This document shows positions 14,697 through 22,438 of a DNA stretch of 64,000 nucleotides, piece after piece. The stretch is from the NCBI RefSeq assembly GCF_024703995.1, contig NZ_JAMXQV010000002.1, positions 62,001-126,000 on the forward strand, written 5' to 3'. Every line of letters begins with the position of its first letter. Positions within the stretch are counted from its first letter, which is position 1. The notes beneath the pieces were generated by a model. The model ran no database searches, had not been told where the DNA came from, and saw only the letters and a list, made by a program, of their open reading frames with translations. The stretch comes from Amycolatopsis iheyensis (GTDB lineage: Bacteria; Actinomycetota; Actinomycetes; Mycobacteriales; Pseudonocardiaceae). Position numbers and translations under genes: made by a program.

Positions 14697-15782
14697 ATGA
14701 CCACGATCGCCATCGTCGGGGGTGGGCTGGGTGGGCTCACCCTGGCCCGCGTCCTGCACACCCGCGGGATCGCGTCGACCGTCTACGAGCTCGACGCTTC
14801 CCCCACCGCCCGCGATCAGGGCGGCACGCTCGACCTGCACGAGGAGTCCGGCCAGCGGGCCCTCGCCGAAGCCGGCCTTTCTGCCGAGTTCCGCGCCGTG
14901 GCCCGGGAAGAAGGCGAAGCGCTGCGGATCCTGGACCGCCACGGCGTCGTCCACTTCGAAGAGACCGCCGAAGCGAGCGGGGGCACCCGGCCCGAAGTGG
15001 ACCGTGGCACCCTCAAGCGCATTCTCGTCGACTCGCTGCCCGCGGGAGTCGTCCGCTGGGGAACCAAAGTCACGTCGGTCGCGCCCGGCCGGCTCACCCT
15101 CTCCTCCGGGGGCGTCGTCGAGGCGGACCTGGTCGTCGGCGCGGACGGTGCGTGGTCGAAGGTGCGGCCGGTGCTCTCCGCCGCCGTGCCCGGGTACTCC
15201 GGACTGTCCTTCGTGGAGGCTCATCTGTCCGATGTGGACCAAGAAACAGCCGCGCTGGTCGGCCCGGGCTCGATGTTCGCCCTGGCGGGTGGAAAAGGGC
15301 TGATCGCCCAGCGCAACAGCGGGGGCCGGATCCGGGTGTACGCCGCAGTCCGCAACGAGGACCCGGCCGCGGTCGAGCGGCTGGCCGACCGCGAGCGCCT
15401 GCTCGACGCCTTCGCCGACTTCAGCCCCGGCCTGCTCGAGCTCCTCGAGCACAGCGACGACCCGCTGATCCCGCGGCCGATCCACGCCCTCCCGGTCGGC
15501 CACCGCTGGGACCGCGTCCCCGGCGTGACCCTGCTCGGCGACGCGGCGCACGTGATGTCGCCCTTCGCCGGCGAGGGCGCGAACCTCGCCATGCTCGACG
15601 CCACCGAGCTGGCCCTCGCGCTGGCCGCGCACGACGACGTAGAAAGTGCTCTCACCACCTATGAAACCACGCTGTTCCCGCGGGCCGAAGAGGCCGCGCG
15701 GGACTCGGCGGACAACCTCGAAGCCTGCTTCCGGCCGGACGCGCCCGCCGCGATGGTCGAGCAGATGCTGGCCCACCACTGA
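14697..15782 (+). CDS. FAD-dependent monooxygenase, TetX-like
   Basis: A 361-aa class A flavoprotein monooxygenase. It has the N-terminal GxGxxG motif (IVGGGLGGLTLARVL), the middle DG motif (GADGAWSKVRPVL) and the C-terminal GD motif (LLGDAAHVMSPFAGEGANLAM), all intact. Length and the QGGTLDLHEESGQRAL segment match the TetX/PgaE-like group that hydroxylates polycyclic aromatics, including tetracyclines. ATG 14697 follows GAGGAG. Its context downstream of a tetracycline-type TetR supports inactivation of a toxic aromatic compound. Actual tetracycline activity is not shown by sequence. Confidence 0.88.
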   Translation: MTTIAIVGGGLGGLTLARVLHTRGIASTVYELDASPTARDQGGTLDLHEESGQRALAEAGLSAEFRAVAREEGEALRILDRHGVVHFEETAEASGGTRPEVDRGTLKRILVDSLPAGVVRWGTKVTSVAPGRLTLSSGGVVEADLVVGADGAWSKVRPVLSAAVPGYSGLSFVEAHLSDVDQETAALVGPGSMFALAGGKGLIAQRNSGGRIRVYAAVRNEDPAAVERLADRERLLDAFADFSPGLLELLEHSDDPLIPRPIHALPVGHRWDRVPGVTLLGDAAHVMSPFAGEGANLAMLDATELALALAAHDDVESALTTYETTLFPRAEEAARDSADNLEACFRPDAPAAMVEQMLAHH

Positions 15783-15798
15783 CCGAAAGGACACCCCG

Positions 15799-16497
15799 AT
15801 GACCCGGACTCTGCGTCCCCATCCGGGACTGGACATCCCCCTCGTCGACACCGGCCGCGGCGAGCGCACCGTGCTGGTCCTGCACGGCGGCGGCGGGCCG
15901 GACGGCGTCGCCGGCGTCGTCGAGCACTTCGCGCCGCACGCACGCGTCCTCGCGCCCACCCACCCGGGCTGGGCCGGGACACCGCGGCCGGACTGGTTCA
16001 GCGGCGTCGACGACCTGGCCGTCACCTACCTCGACCTCCTCGACGACGAGGACGCCACCGACGTCGTCGTGGTCGCCAGCTCCTTCGGCGGCTGGGTCGC
16101 TGCGGAGATGGCCGTGCGGGACCGCGGCCACCGCATCGCCCGGCTGGTCGTCCTCGACGGCATCGGCCCGGCCGTCGACGGCCACCCGGTGCGGATGCCG
16201 CAGCCGCCGCCCGGCGCGCCCGGTCCGGACCCCGCCGACATGGCCGCGCTGCGGACCTACGCCGGACCCGAGGTCGCCGACCCGAAGCTGCTGCGCCGGC
16301 TCGCCCGGGTTCGCGTCCCGGCCCTGCTGATCTGGGGTGAAGACGACGTCGTCGTGCCGCCGGCGTTCGGCAAGGCCTACGCGGGCGGCTTCGCCGACGC
16401 GCGGTTCGAGGTCGTGGCGGGCGCCGGGCACGTGCCCCACGTTCAGGCCCCCGGCGAAACGTTCACCCTGATCGACGAGTTCCTCGCGAAAGCATGA
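15799..16497 (+). CDS. Alpha/beta hydrolase
   Basis: A 232-aa alpha/beta-fold hydrolase: oxyanion motif LVLHGGGGPDG, nucleophile elbow VASSFGGW (Ser95), acid in WGEDDVVVP and catalytic His in AGAGHVPHVQ. ATG 15799 follows GAAAGGA. It begins 16 bp after the monooxygenase stop and probably acts on the same substrate line, for example as an esterase or C-C hydrolase. The substrate is not predictable. Confidence 0.85.
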   Translation: MTRTLRPHPGLDIPLVDTGRGERTVLVLHGGGGPDGVAGVVEHFAPHARVLAPTHPGWAGTPRPDWFSGVDDLAVTYLDLLDDEDATDVVVVASSFGGWVAAEMAVRDRGHRIARLVVLDGIGPAVDGHPVRMPQPPPGAPGPDPADMAALRTYAGPEVADPKLLRRLARVRVPALLIWGEDDVVVPPAFGKAYAGGFADARFEVVAGAGHVPHVQAPGETFTLIDEFLAKA

Positions 16498-16521
16498 TCC
16501 ACCACCCCGTAGAGTGGCTCC

Positions 16522-17787
16522 ATGGTGGACGAAGAACTCGTCTCGGAGCGCATCCGGGAGATCGCCGCCACCCTCGCGGGCCGCGCGGGTGAGCTCACCG
16601 GCGAACTCGTGCAGCTGTACGCCGCCGACCTGCCCCAGCTGGTCAACGACGACGAGCGCATGGTCAGCCTGCTGTCGGCGAGCGTCTACCAGAACATCGA
16701 GACCGCCCTGCAGATCTTCCAGCACGGCATCGACCCCGGGATGGTCGAGCCGCCGGCCGCGGCGATGGAGTACGCGCGGCGGCTGGCGCAGCGCGGCACC
16801 CCGGTGTTCGACCTGATCCGCGCGTACGACCTGGGCCAGGCCGCGATGCTCGACTTCGGGTTCCAGGAGTGCATCCGGGTGGTCGACGACGCGGCCCTGC
16901 TCGGGGCCATGATGCGGCGGCTGCTCAAGGTCGCCTACGAGTTCATCACCCGGGTGGTCCGCCACCTGGTGAGCGTCTACCAGGACGAACGCGACAAGTG
17001 GCTGCTCAACCGGAGTGCCGCGCGGGCGGCGAAGGTGCAGGACCTGCTGAGCGACAACGGCGGCCCGCCCGACGTCGACGCGGCCGAGGCGCTGATCGGC
17101 TACCGCCTGCGCGGCACGCACGTCGGGATGATCGTCTGGCACGCGTCGGAGGCGTACGTCGACGACGCGCTGTCGCTGCTGGAGTCGGTGGCCGGCGCGG
17201 TGCTGGAACGCGCCGGCGGCCAGGGGCGGCCGCTGTTCGTGCCCCGCGACGAGGCCGGCGCGTGGGTGTGGCTGCCGCTCGCCCCCGGCGCGTCGGTCCG
17301 CCGAGAGCACCTCGACAGCGCGCTCGCGGAGGCCGACCCGGGGGTGCGGGTCACGGTCGGCGACCCGGCCACCGGCGTCGCGGGCTTCCGCGACACCCAC
17401 CAGCAGGCCCGCCGGGTGCACGCGCTGGCGCTGGCGGCGGGGGAGCACTGCGACCGGGCGCTGACCTTCCGCGACGTCGGCACGGTGGCGCTGATGACGA
17501 GCGACCTGAACGCGGCGAAGCTGTGGGTGGCGAGCACGCTGGGGCCGCTGAGCGCGGACGACGAGAACTGCGGCCGGCTCCGCGACACGCTCCGGGTGTT
17601 CCTGGCGACCGGCGGCAGCTACACCGCGGCGGCGGCCGAGCTGACGATGCACAAGAACTCGGTGCAGTACCGCGTCCGCAAGGCGCAGGAGCTGCTCCCG
17701 CGGGAGCTCGCCGAAGGCCGGCTGGACATCGAGCTGGCGCTGAACCTGTGCCAGCGGCTGGGCGCGGCGGTGCTGTCCGCGGGCTGA
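16522..17787 (+). CDS. PucR/CdaR-family transcriptional regulator
   Basis: A 421-aa regulator. The N-terminal ~170 residues form a helical RsbRD-like sensor, the middle a GGDEF-like non-catalytic domain (~190-330), and the C-terminus a PucR helix-turn-helix (HTH_30): LRDTLRVFLATGGSYTAAA, then HKNSVQYRVRKAQELL. This matches the large actinobacterial family of PucR regulators, which respond to metabolites. ATG 16522 is 24 bp after the hydrolase. Its target is not evident; it is the last regulator before the biosynthetic operon but is separated from it by a small gene and 370 bp. Confidence 0.88.
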   Translation: MVDEELVSERIREIAATLAGRAGELTGELVQLYAADLPQLVNDDERMVSLLSASVYQNIETALQIFQHGIDPGMVEPPAAAMEYARRLAQRGTPVFDLIRAYDLGQAAMLDFGFQECIRVVDDAALLGAMMRRLLKVAYEFITRVVRHLVSVYQDERDKWLLNRSAARAAKVQDLLSDNGGPPDVDAAEALIGYRLRGTHVGMIVWHASEAYVDDALSLLESVAGAVLERAGGQGRPLFVPRDEAGAWVWLPLAPGASVRREHLDSALAEADPGVRVTVGDPATGVAGFRDTHQQARRVHALALAAGEHCDRALTFRDVGTVALMTSDLNAAKLWVASTLGPLSADDENCGRLRDTLRVFLATGGSYTAAAAELTMHKNSVQYRVRKAQELLPRELAEGRLDIELALNLCQRLGAAVLSAG

Positions 17788-17880
17788 ACTGCCCTTTTGG
17801 TGCCCCGGACCATCGGGTTCGAAGATCGTTGGGTCGAGGGCACGAAGCTCTTGTACGCCGTTCGGCCTACCGTTCCGGTC

Positions 17881-18129
17881 ATGGGTGAGAACGGTGGGAT
17901 GCTCGCACTGGTGCGGCTACGCCGAGGCGTCGTCGGCGAGAGCAGACGCGTCTGTCACCTGATCCCCGTGCCGGCGGGCCCGGTGCCGTCGCACCTGACG
18001 GCGCTCTGCGGTGAGGCGATCTTCCCCGGCGAGGCCGAAGTGCTCGACGGGCTGCGTGGGATGCCGTGCCACGCGTGTCTGGTCGAGAGCGCGCCGTCCG
18101 GGCCGGGGTTCCTCGCCAACGCCGGCTGA
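17881..18129 (+). CDS. Small Cys/His protein, possible zinc ribbon
   Basis: An 82-aa protein with VCHLIP, ALCGE and PCHACL. The arrangement CH...C...CxxC could bind zinc. I recognise no named family, though short Cys-bearing proteins of this type are common in actinobacteria. ATG 17881 is chosen for compactness; a longer frame from 17797 adds an unlikely N-terminus. There is no link to neighbours beyond orientation. Confidence 0.55.
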   Translation: MGENGGMLALVRLRRGVVGESRRVCHLIPVPAGPVPSHLTALCGEAIFPGEAEVLDGLRGMPCHACLVESAPSGPGFLANAG

Positions 18130-18495
18130 CGTCCCGGACCTTCTCCCGAGCCGGCCCCGCGGCCTCCGCCGCGGGGCTGGATCGATTTCGTGAAATCACC
18201 ACCTCCCGCGTGCCGATTCAACAATTGCGCAATCCTCAGTCGGTGAATCTCCGACCACGGGAAAACATCTCCCGACATATCACGGTGGGTAGTCAATCGA
18301 TTGTCCACGGTGGCCGGTTGTCGGGAATAAGTGGATTCCAGGGCGGATTCCACGGTGGAAGTCGCGGCGAACGGGTGGTCGCGGTCCGGGATAGCTGGTC
18401 CATTCGGACCAACTCTGCGGATTACGTATCCCCAGTCGGCGTCGAGAGCCTTAACCTTGCGTGATTCTTCACCATGAATCGCACTGGGGAGTGAG
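18130..18495 (+). promoter_or_regulatory. Promoter region of the NRPS-PKS operon
   Basis: A 366-bp non-coding stretch that is clearly more AT-rich than its surroundings between about 18180 and 18480. It includes the perfect inverted repeat TGGTCC-ATTC-GGACCA (18396-18411), two GGATTCCA boxes near 18333 and 18345, and AATCGATT near 18295. No pathway-specific regulator gene is adjacent. The long AT-rich leader and palindrome are the best candidates for operon control. Confidence 0.5.
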
Positions 18496-18567
18496 ATGAA
18501 GACCTCGTCACCGCCGTGGCTGCCGCATGCCCATTCACCGTTGGAGCGGGCACTTCTCGAGCGATGA
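18496..18567 (+). CDS. 23-codon leader peptide translationally coupled to the first NRPS gene
   Basis: ATG 18496 has a strong GGGGAG SD, and the 23-residue frame (MKTSSPPWLPHAHSPLERAL...) ends in TGA at 18565-18567. That TGA overlaps ATG 18564 of the NRPS gene (ATGA). The NRPS ATG itself has no convincing SD, so ribosomes probably reach it by termination-reinitiation. A regulatory leader is inferred; a functional peptide cannot be excluded. Confidence 0.5.
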   Translation: MKTSSPPWLPHAHSPLERALLER

Positions 18568-21500
18568 CGCAAGCCGGCTGCATCAGACGTTTCGCGGAAG
18601 TCGCGCGGCAGTCGCCCGAGCGGATCGCCGTCGTCGAGGACGGCTCGGTGCTGCGCTACGCCGAGCTGGCTTCGCTGGCCGGTGGGCACGCCGCCCGGCT
18701 GCTCGACGCCGGCGTCCGGCCCGGTGAGTTCGTCGGGCTGCTGACCGGGCACGGCACGCCGTCGATCGCCGCGATCCTCGGCGCGCTCGCCGCGGGGTGC
18801 GTATACGTCCCGCTCGACCCGACCTTCCCGCGCGAACGCCTCACGCACCAGATCACCGCTGCCCGCGTGGCGGCCGTGCTCGCCGACCCCGAGCACGTCG
18901 AGCTCGCGGAAGCGTTGTGCCGCAGCAGCTCCGCGCGGGTCGTCCGGTCCGGGTCGGACACCGCGCCGCTGCCGGTGCCCGACCCGGACCCCGGCTCGCC
19001 GGCCTACGTGCTGTTCACCTCCGGCTCCACCGGCCCGCCGAAGGCGGTCGCGCAGACCCACCGCAACCTGCTGCACGTCGTCGACAACCAGATCGCGACG
19101 CTCGGCATCACCGCCGCCGACCGGGTCAGCCTCCTGGCTTCCTTCGGCTTCGACGCGGCGATCCCCGACCTCTACCCGGCGCTGCTGACCGGCGCCGCGG
19201 TGGTGCCGGTCGACGTCCGCGCCCACGGCGTCGCCCACGCCGCCCGCGAACTCGCGCGGCACCAGGTGACCGTCTACCACTCGACCCCGACGGTCTACCG
19301 CTACCTGCTCGACGCCCTCGACGGCGACCTGCCCTCGGTGCGGACCGTCCTCCTGGGTGGTGAGCAGGCGACCTACGCCGACGTCCGCCGCGGCCGGTTC
19401 GCCGCGGACTGCGTGTTCGTCAACGGTTACGGCGCCACCGAAGTGACCTTCGCGGCCCAGCACCGGCTGAGGGCGGCCGACGTCGGCCCGGACACCACCG
19501 GCCCGCTGCCGATCGGCGCCGCGCTGCCCGGCTACACCCTCACCGTCCTCGACGGCGGCGAGCTCGAAGTCAGCGGCCGGTTCCTCGTCGACGGCTACCT
19601 CGACCAGCCGAGCCCGGCGTTCGGCGTGACTGCCGACGGCGTCCGCACCTACCGCACCGGCGACCTCGGCCAGGTGCTGCCGGACGGCACCCTCGGTTGC
19701 CTCGGCCGGCTGGACCGGCAGGTCAAGGTGCGCGGGTTCCGCGTCGAGCTGACCGAGGTCGAGGCGCGGCTCGCCGACCGGCCCGAGGTGGCCGACGCCC
19801 GCGCGATCGTCCGCGACGGCGAGCTGCTCGCCTACGTCGTCCCCGCCGGGGAAGCCGACCCGGCGGCGTTGCGGGCGGCGCTGGCCGAGGTGCTGCCGCG
19901 GTACGCCGTGCCGTCGGCCGTCGTCGTGGTCGGCGCGTTCCCGCTCACCGTCACCGGCAAACTGGACGAGGCCGCCCTGCCGGATCCGCGCCCGGAGACG
20001 CCGACGCGGACCGGGCCGAAGAACGGCGCCGAGCGGCGCGTGCACGCGATCTGGTGCGCGGTGCTGGGCCACGACCGGTTCGGGACCGGTGACGCGTTCT
20101 TCGACGTCGGCGGGCATTCGCTGCTGCTGGGCGAGGTCCAGCAGCGGCTGGCCGCGGCGGCCGGGGTCGCCGTCCCGCTGCTCGGCCTGCTGGAACGGCC
20201 CACGGTCGCGGCCCAAGCCGCCTACCTCGAAGAGTCCACTTCGGACGAACGGCCGATCGCGGCGGCGGCGCCGGCCGAGGACGAGCCGGGCAGCGACCTG
20301 ATCGCCGTCGTCGGGCTGGCTTGCCGGTTCCCCGGCGCGCCGGACGCCGACGCGTTCTGGTGGAACCTCTGCGCCGGGGTCGACGCGGTCCACGACTACG
20401 CCGACGACGAGCTGGCCGCGCTCGGCATCGGGCCCGGCCTGCGCGCCGACCCCGCGCACGTGCGGGCCGGGGGACGGCTGGACGGTGTCGAGGACTTCGA
20501 CGCCGGGTTCTTCGGGTTCGCCACGGACGAGGCGGCCCGCACCGATCCGCAGCACCGCCTGTTCCTGGAAACGGCCTGGCGGGCACTGGAAGACGCCGGC
20601 CGCGACCCGGCGACCGAGCACGGCCCGGTCGGCGTGTTCACCTCGGCCGGGGTCAACCGGTACTTCCTGTTCCACCTGTTCGGGAACCCGGCGGTGAGCG
20701 GCGAGCTCGACCCGGACGACTGGGAGGGCCGGCTGCTCGGGCGCCAGCTCACCGACCACCTGCCCGGCCAGGTCGCCTACCGGCTCGGGCTGACCGGGCC
20801 CGCGGTCGCCGTCCAAAGCGCCTGCTCCAGCTCGCTGGCCGCGGTGGGACTGGCCGCGCAGAGCCTGGCCGAGTACCGGTGCGACCTGGCGATCGCCGGC
20901 GGGGTGAGCGTCACGTGGCCGCGTTACCGCGCCGGCGGCCTGGCGTCGGCGGACGGCCGGTGCCGCTCCTTCGACGTCGCCGCGGACGGCGCCGGGTTCG
21001 GCTCGGGGGCTGGGGTCGTGGTGCTGCGGCGGCTGTCGGACGCGCTCGCCGACCGCGACCACATCCACGCCGTGCTGCCCGGCTGGGCGATGACCAACGA
21101 CGGCGCCGACCGGGCCGGCTACGCGGTGCCGAGCCCGGCGGGCCAAGCCGCGGCGGTCGCCGAGGCGCTGGCCGTCGCCGAGGTCGACCCGGGTGAGGTC
21201 CGGCTGATCGAGGCGCACGGCAGTGGCACCCCGCTCGGCGACGCCATCGAAGTGGCGGCGCTGAACCGGGTCTACCGGGACGTCCCGGCGGGCACGTGCG
21301 CGCTCGGCTCGGTCAAGACGAACATCGGGCACCTCGACGCGGCCGCCGGGGTGGCCGGCCTGATCAAGGCGGTGCTGGCCGTGCGCCACGGCGTCATTCC
21401 ACCGAACCTGCACTTCACCGCACCGCACCCGGAGGTCGACCTGGCCGGCGGCCCGTGTTACGTTCCGGTCAAGGCGGCCGACTGGCCGGACGCGCCGCGG

Positions 21501-21992
21501 CGGGTGGCCGGGGTGAGCGCGTTCGGCATGGGTGGCGCGAACGTGCACGTGGTGGTCGAGGAGGCGCCGGCCGCCGGGCCGCGGATCACCGCCGAGGGCC
21601 CGCACGTCCTGCCGGTGTCGGCCCGGGACCCGCGGGCGTTGCGCGAGGCGCTTTCCGCGCTGCGGGACCGGCTCGTGGCCGACCCACCGGACCTCGCCGA
21701 CGTGGCCTACACCCTGGCCGTGGGGCGCAAGGAGTTCGCGTGCCGGGCGGCGGTGATCGCGACGACGGTCGCGGATGCGGTCTCGGCGCTCGATGAGCTG
21801 ACCGAGGGTGGGGAGCTGGCCGGCCCGGTCGGCGCGGCGCGCGAGCTGGCGGCCCGCTGGGTCGGCGGCGCGAACGTGGACTGGGCGGCGCGCCACGACG
21901 GCGCGACCCCCGGGCGGGTGCCGCTGCCCGGACATCCGTTCCGGCGGGCGCGGTACTGGGTCGATCCGCCGGGTGTGGGGGATCGGTCGTGA
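18564..21992 (+). CDS. Hybrid NRPS-PKS: A-PCP-KS, AT deleted
   Basis: A 1142-aa synthase. It has an adenylation domain (~8-485; core YVLFTSGSTGPPKA; specificity residues read by eye DAPHLGGFA plus Lys, not matched to a known substrate), a PCP (~490-560; GGHSLL, Ser519) and a ketosynthase (~578-1000; Cys754 in SACSSS, both His motifs EAHGSGTP and KTNIGHLDAAAG). After the KS-AT linker (LPVSARDPRALREAL...) the chain goes straight into the post-AT tail (LPGHPFRRARYW), with no acyltransferase and no following carrier. It probably loads an amino acid and passes it to the KS, with extender supplied in trans, perhaps by the AT encoded at 25870. Start ATG 18564 is coupled to the leader peptide; GTG 18516 is an alternative. 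Confidence 0.88.
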   Translation: MTQAGCIRRFAEVARQSPERIAVVEDGSVLRYAELASLAGGHAARLLDAGVRPGEFVGLLTGHGTPSIAAILGALAAGCVYVPLDPTFPRERLTHQITAARVAAVLADPEHVELAEALCRSSSARVVRSGSDTAPLPVPDPDPGSPAYVLFTSGSTGPPKAVAQTHRNLLHVVDNQIATLGITAADRVSLLASFGFDAAIPDLYPALLTGAAVVPVDVRAHGVAHAARELARHQVTVYHSTPTVYRYLLDALDGDLPSVRTVLLGGEQATYADVRRGRFAADCVFVNGYGATEVTFAAQHRLRAADVGPDTTGPLPIGAALPGYTLTVLDGGELEVSGRFLVDGYLDQPSPAFGVTADGVRTYRTGDLGQVLPDGTLGCLGRLDRQVKVRGFRVELTEVEARLADRPEVADARAIVRDGELLAYVVPAGEADPAALRAALAEVLPRYAVPSAVVVVGAFPLTVTGKLDEAALPDPRPETPTRTGPKNGAERRVHAIWCAVLGHDRFGTGDAFFDVGGHSLLLGEVQQRLAAAAGVAVPLLGLLERPTVAAQAAYLEESTSDERPIAAAAPAEDEPGSDLIAVVGLACRFPGAPDADAFWWNLCAGVDAVHDYADDELAALGIGPGLRADPAHVRAGGRLDGVEDFDAGFFGFATDEAARTDPQHRLFLETAWRALEDAGRDPATEHGPVGVFTSAGVNRYFLFHLFGNPAVSGELDPDDWEGRLLGRQLTDHLPGQVAYRLGLTGPAVAVQSACSSSLAAVGLAAQSLAEYRCDLAIAGGVSVTWPRYRAGGLASADGRCRSFDVAADGAGFGSGAGVVVLRRLSDALADRDHIHAVLPGWAMTNDGADRAGYAVPSPAGQAAAVAEALAVAEVDPGEVRLIEAHGSGTPLGDAIEVAALNRVYRDVPAGTCALGSVKTNIGHLDAAAGVAGLIKAVLAVRHGVIPPNLHFTAPHPEVDLAGGPCYVPVKAADWPDAPRRVAGVSAFGMGGANVHVVVEEAPAAGPRITAEGPHVLPVSARDPRALREALSALRDRLVADPPDLADVAYTLAVGRKEFACRAAVIATTVADAVSALDELTEGGELAGPVGAARELAARWVGGANVDWAARHDGATPGRVPLPGHPFRRARYWVDPPGVGDRS

Positions 21993-22438
21993 GCGCGATG
22001 CGAGGCGGGTCGGCGCTGGGCCGGGATGCCGGGGCGGGCGTGGTGGCCCGGCTTCGCCGCTCAGCCCGGGAAGCGGGCGCCGGAGCCGGCTTTCGCGGCC
22101 TGGCGGGAAGGGGCGTTGGAGCGGGGGCATCCGTTCTCCGGAGCCCGGCATGCGATCGACCCGGCGGCCGCGGGCGATCTTCCGCGATCGCCGCGCGCGG
22201 AGAGCCGGCGCGGGGTCGGACCGGCCGTGCCCGAGTGCGCTGCTCGGCGCGGAAGGAGGCACCGGACCGGGTGCGGTAGCCCGGCTTCGCCGCTTGACCG
22301 AAGGGGCGCCGGAACGGGGGCATCCGTTCCACCGCCGTCGAATCGACCCGCCGATCCGGGACACACCCGTGATCCGCACGCACCACCGCCCGGCCGCCAC
22401 CGCGGTCCCGGGCACGCAACCGAACTGGGGAGTTCACC
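21993..22438 (+). repeat. Non-coding spacer with an imperfect duplicated block
   Basis: The only large gap within the operon, 446 bp. Two degenerate copies share ordered blocks: GCCCGGCTTCGCCGCT at 22046 and 22279, AAGGGGCG near 22108 and 22301, CGGGGGCATCCGTTC at 22122 and 22315, and ATCGACCC near 22155 and 22342. The spacing differs by 40 bp because copy two is shorter. No ORF here has an SD or family features. The last 60 bp carry GGGGAG before the next GTG. Confidence 0.6.

Noticed and set aside
17955..22415. A 1486-codon open frame on the minus strand antisense to the first NRPS gene
   Set aside because: Composition is Arg/Gly/Val-rich with no domain motif. It mirrors the codon bias of the plus-strand NRPS and is a GC-rich antisense shadow.
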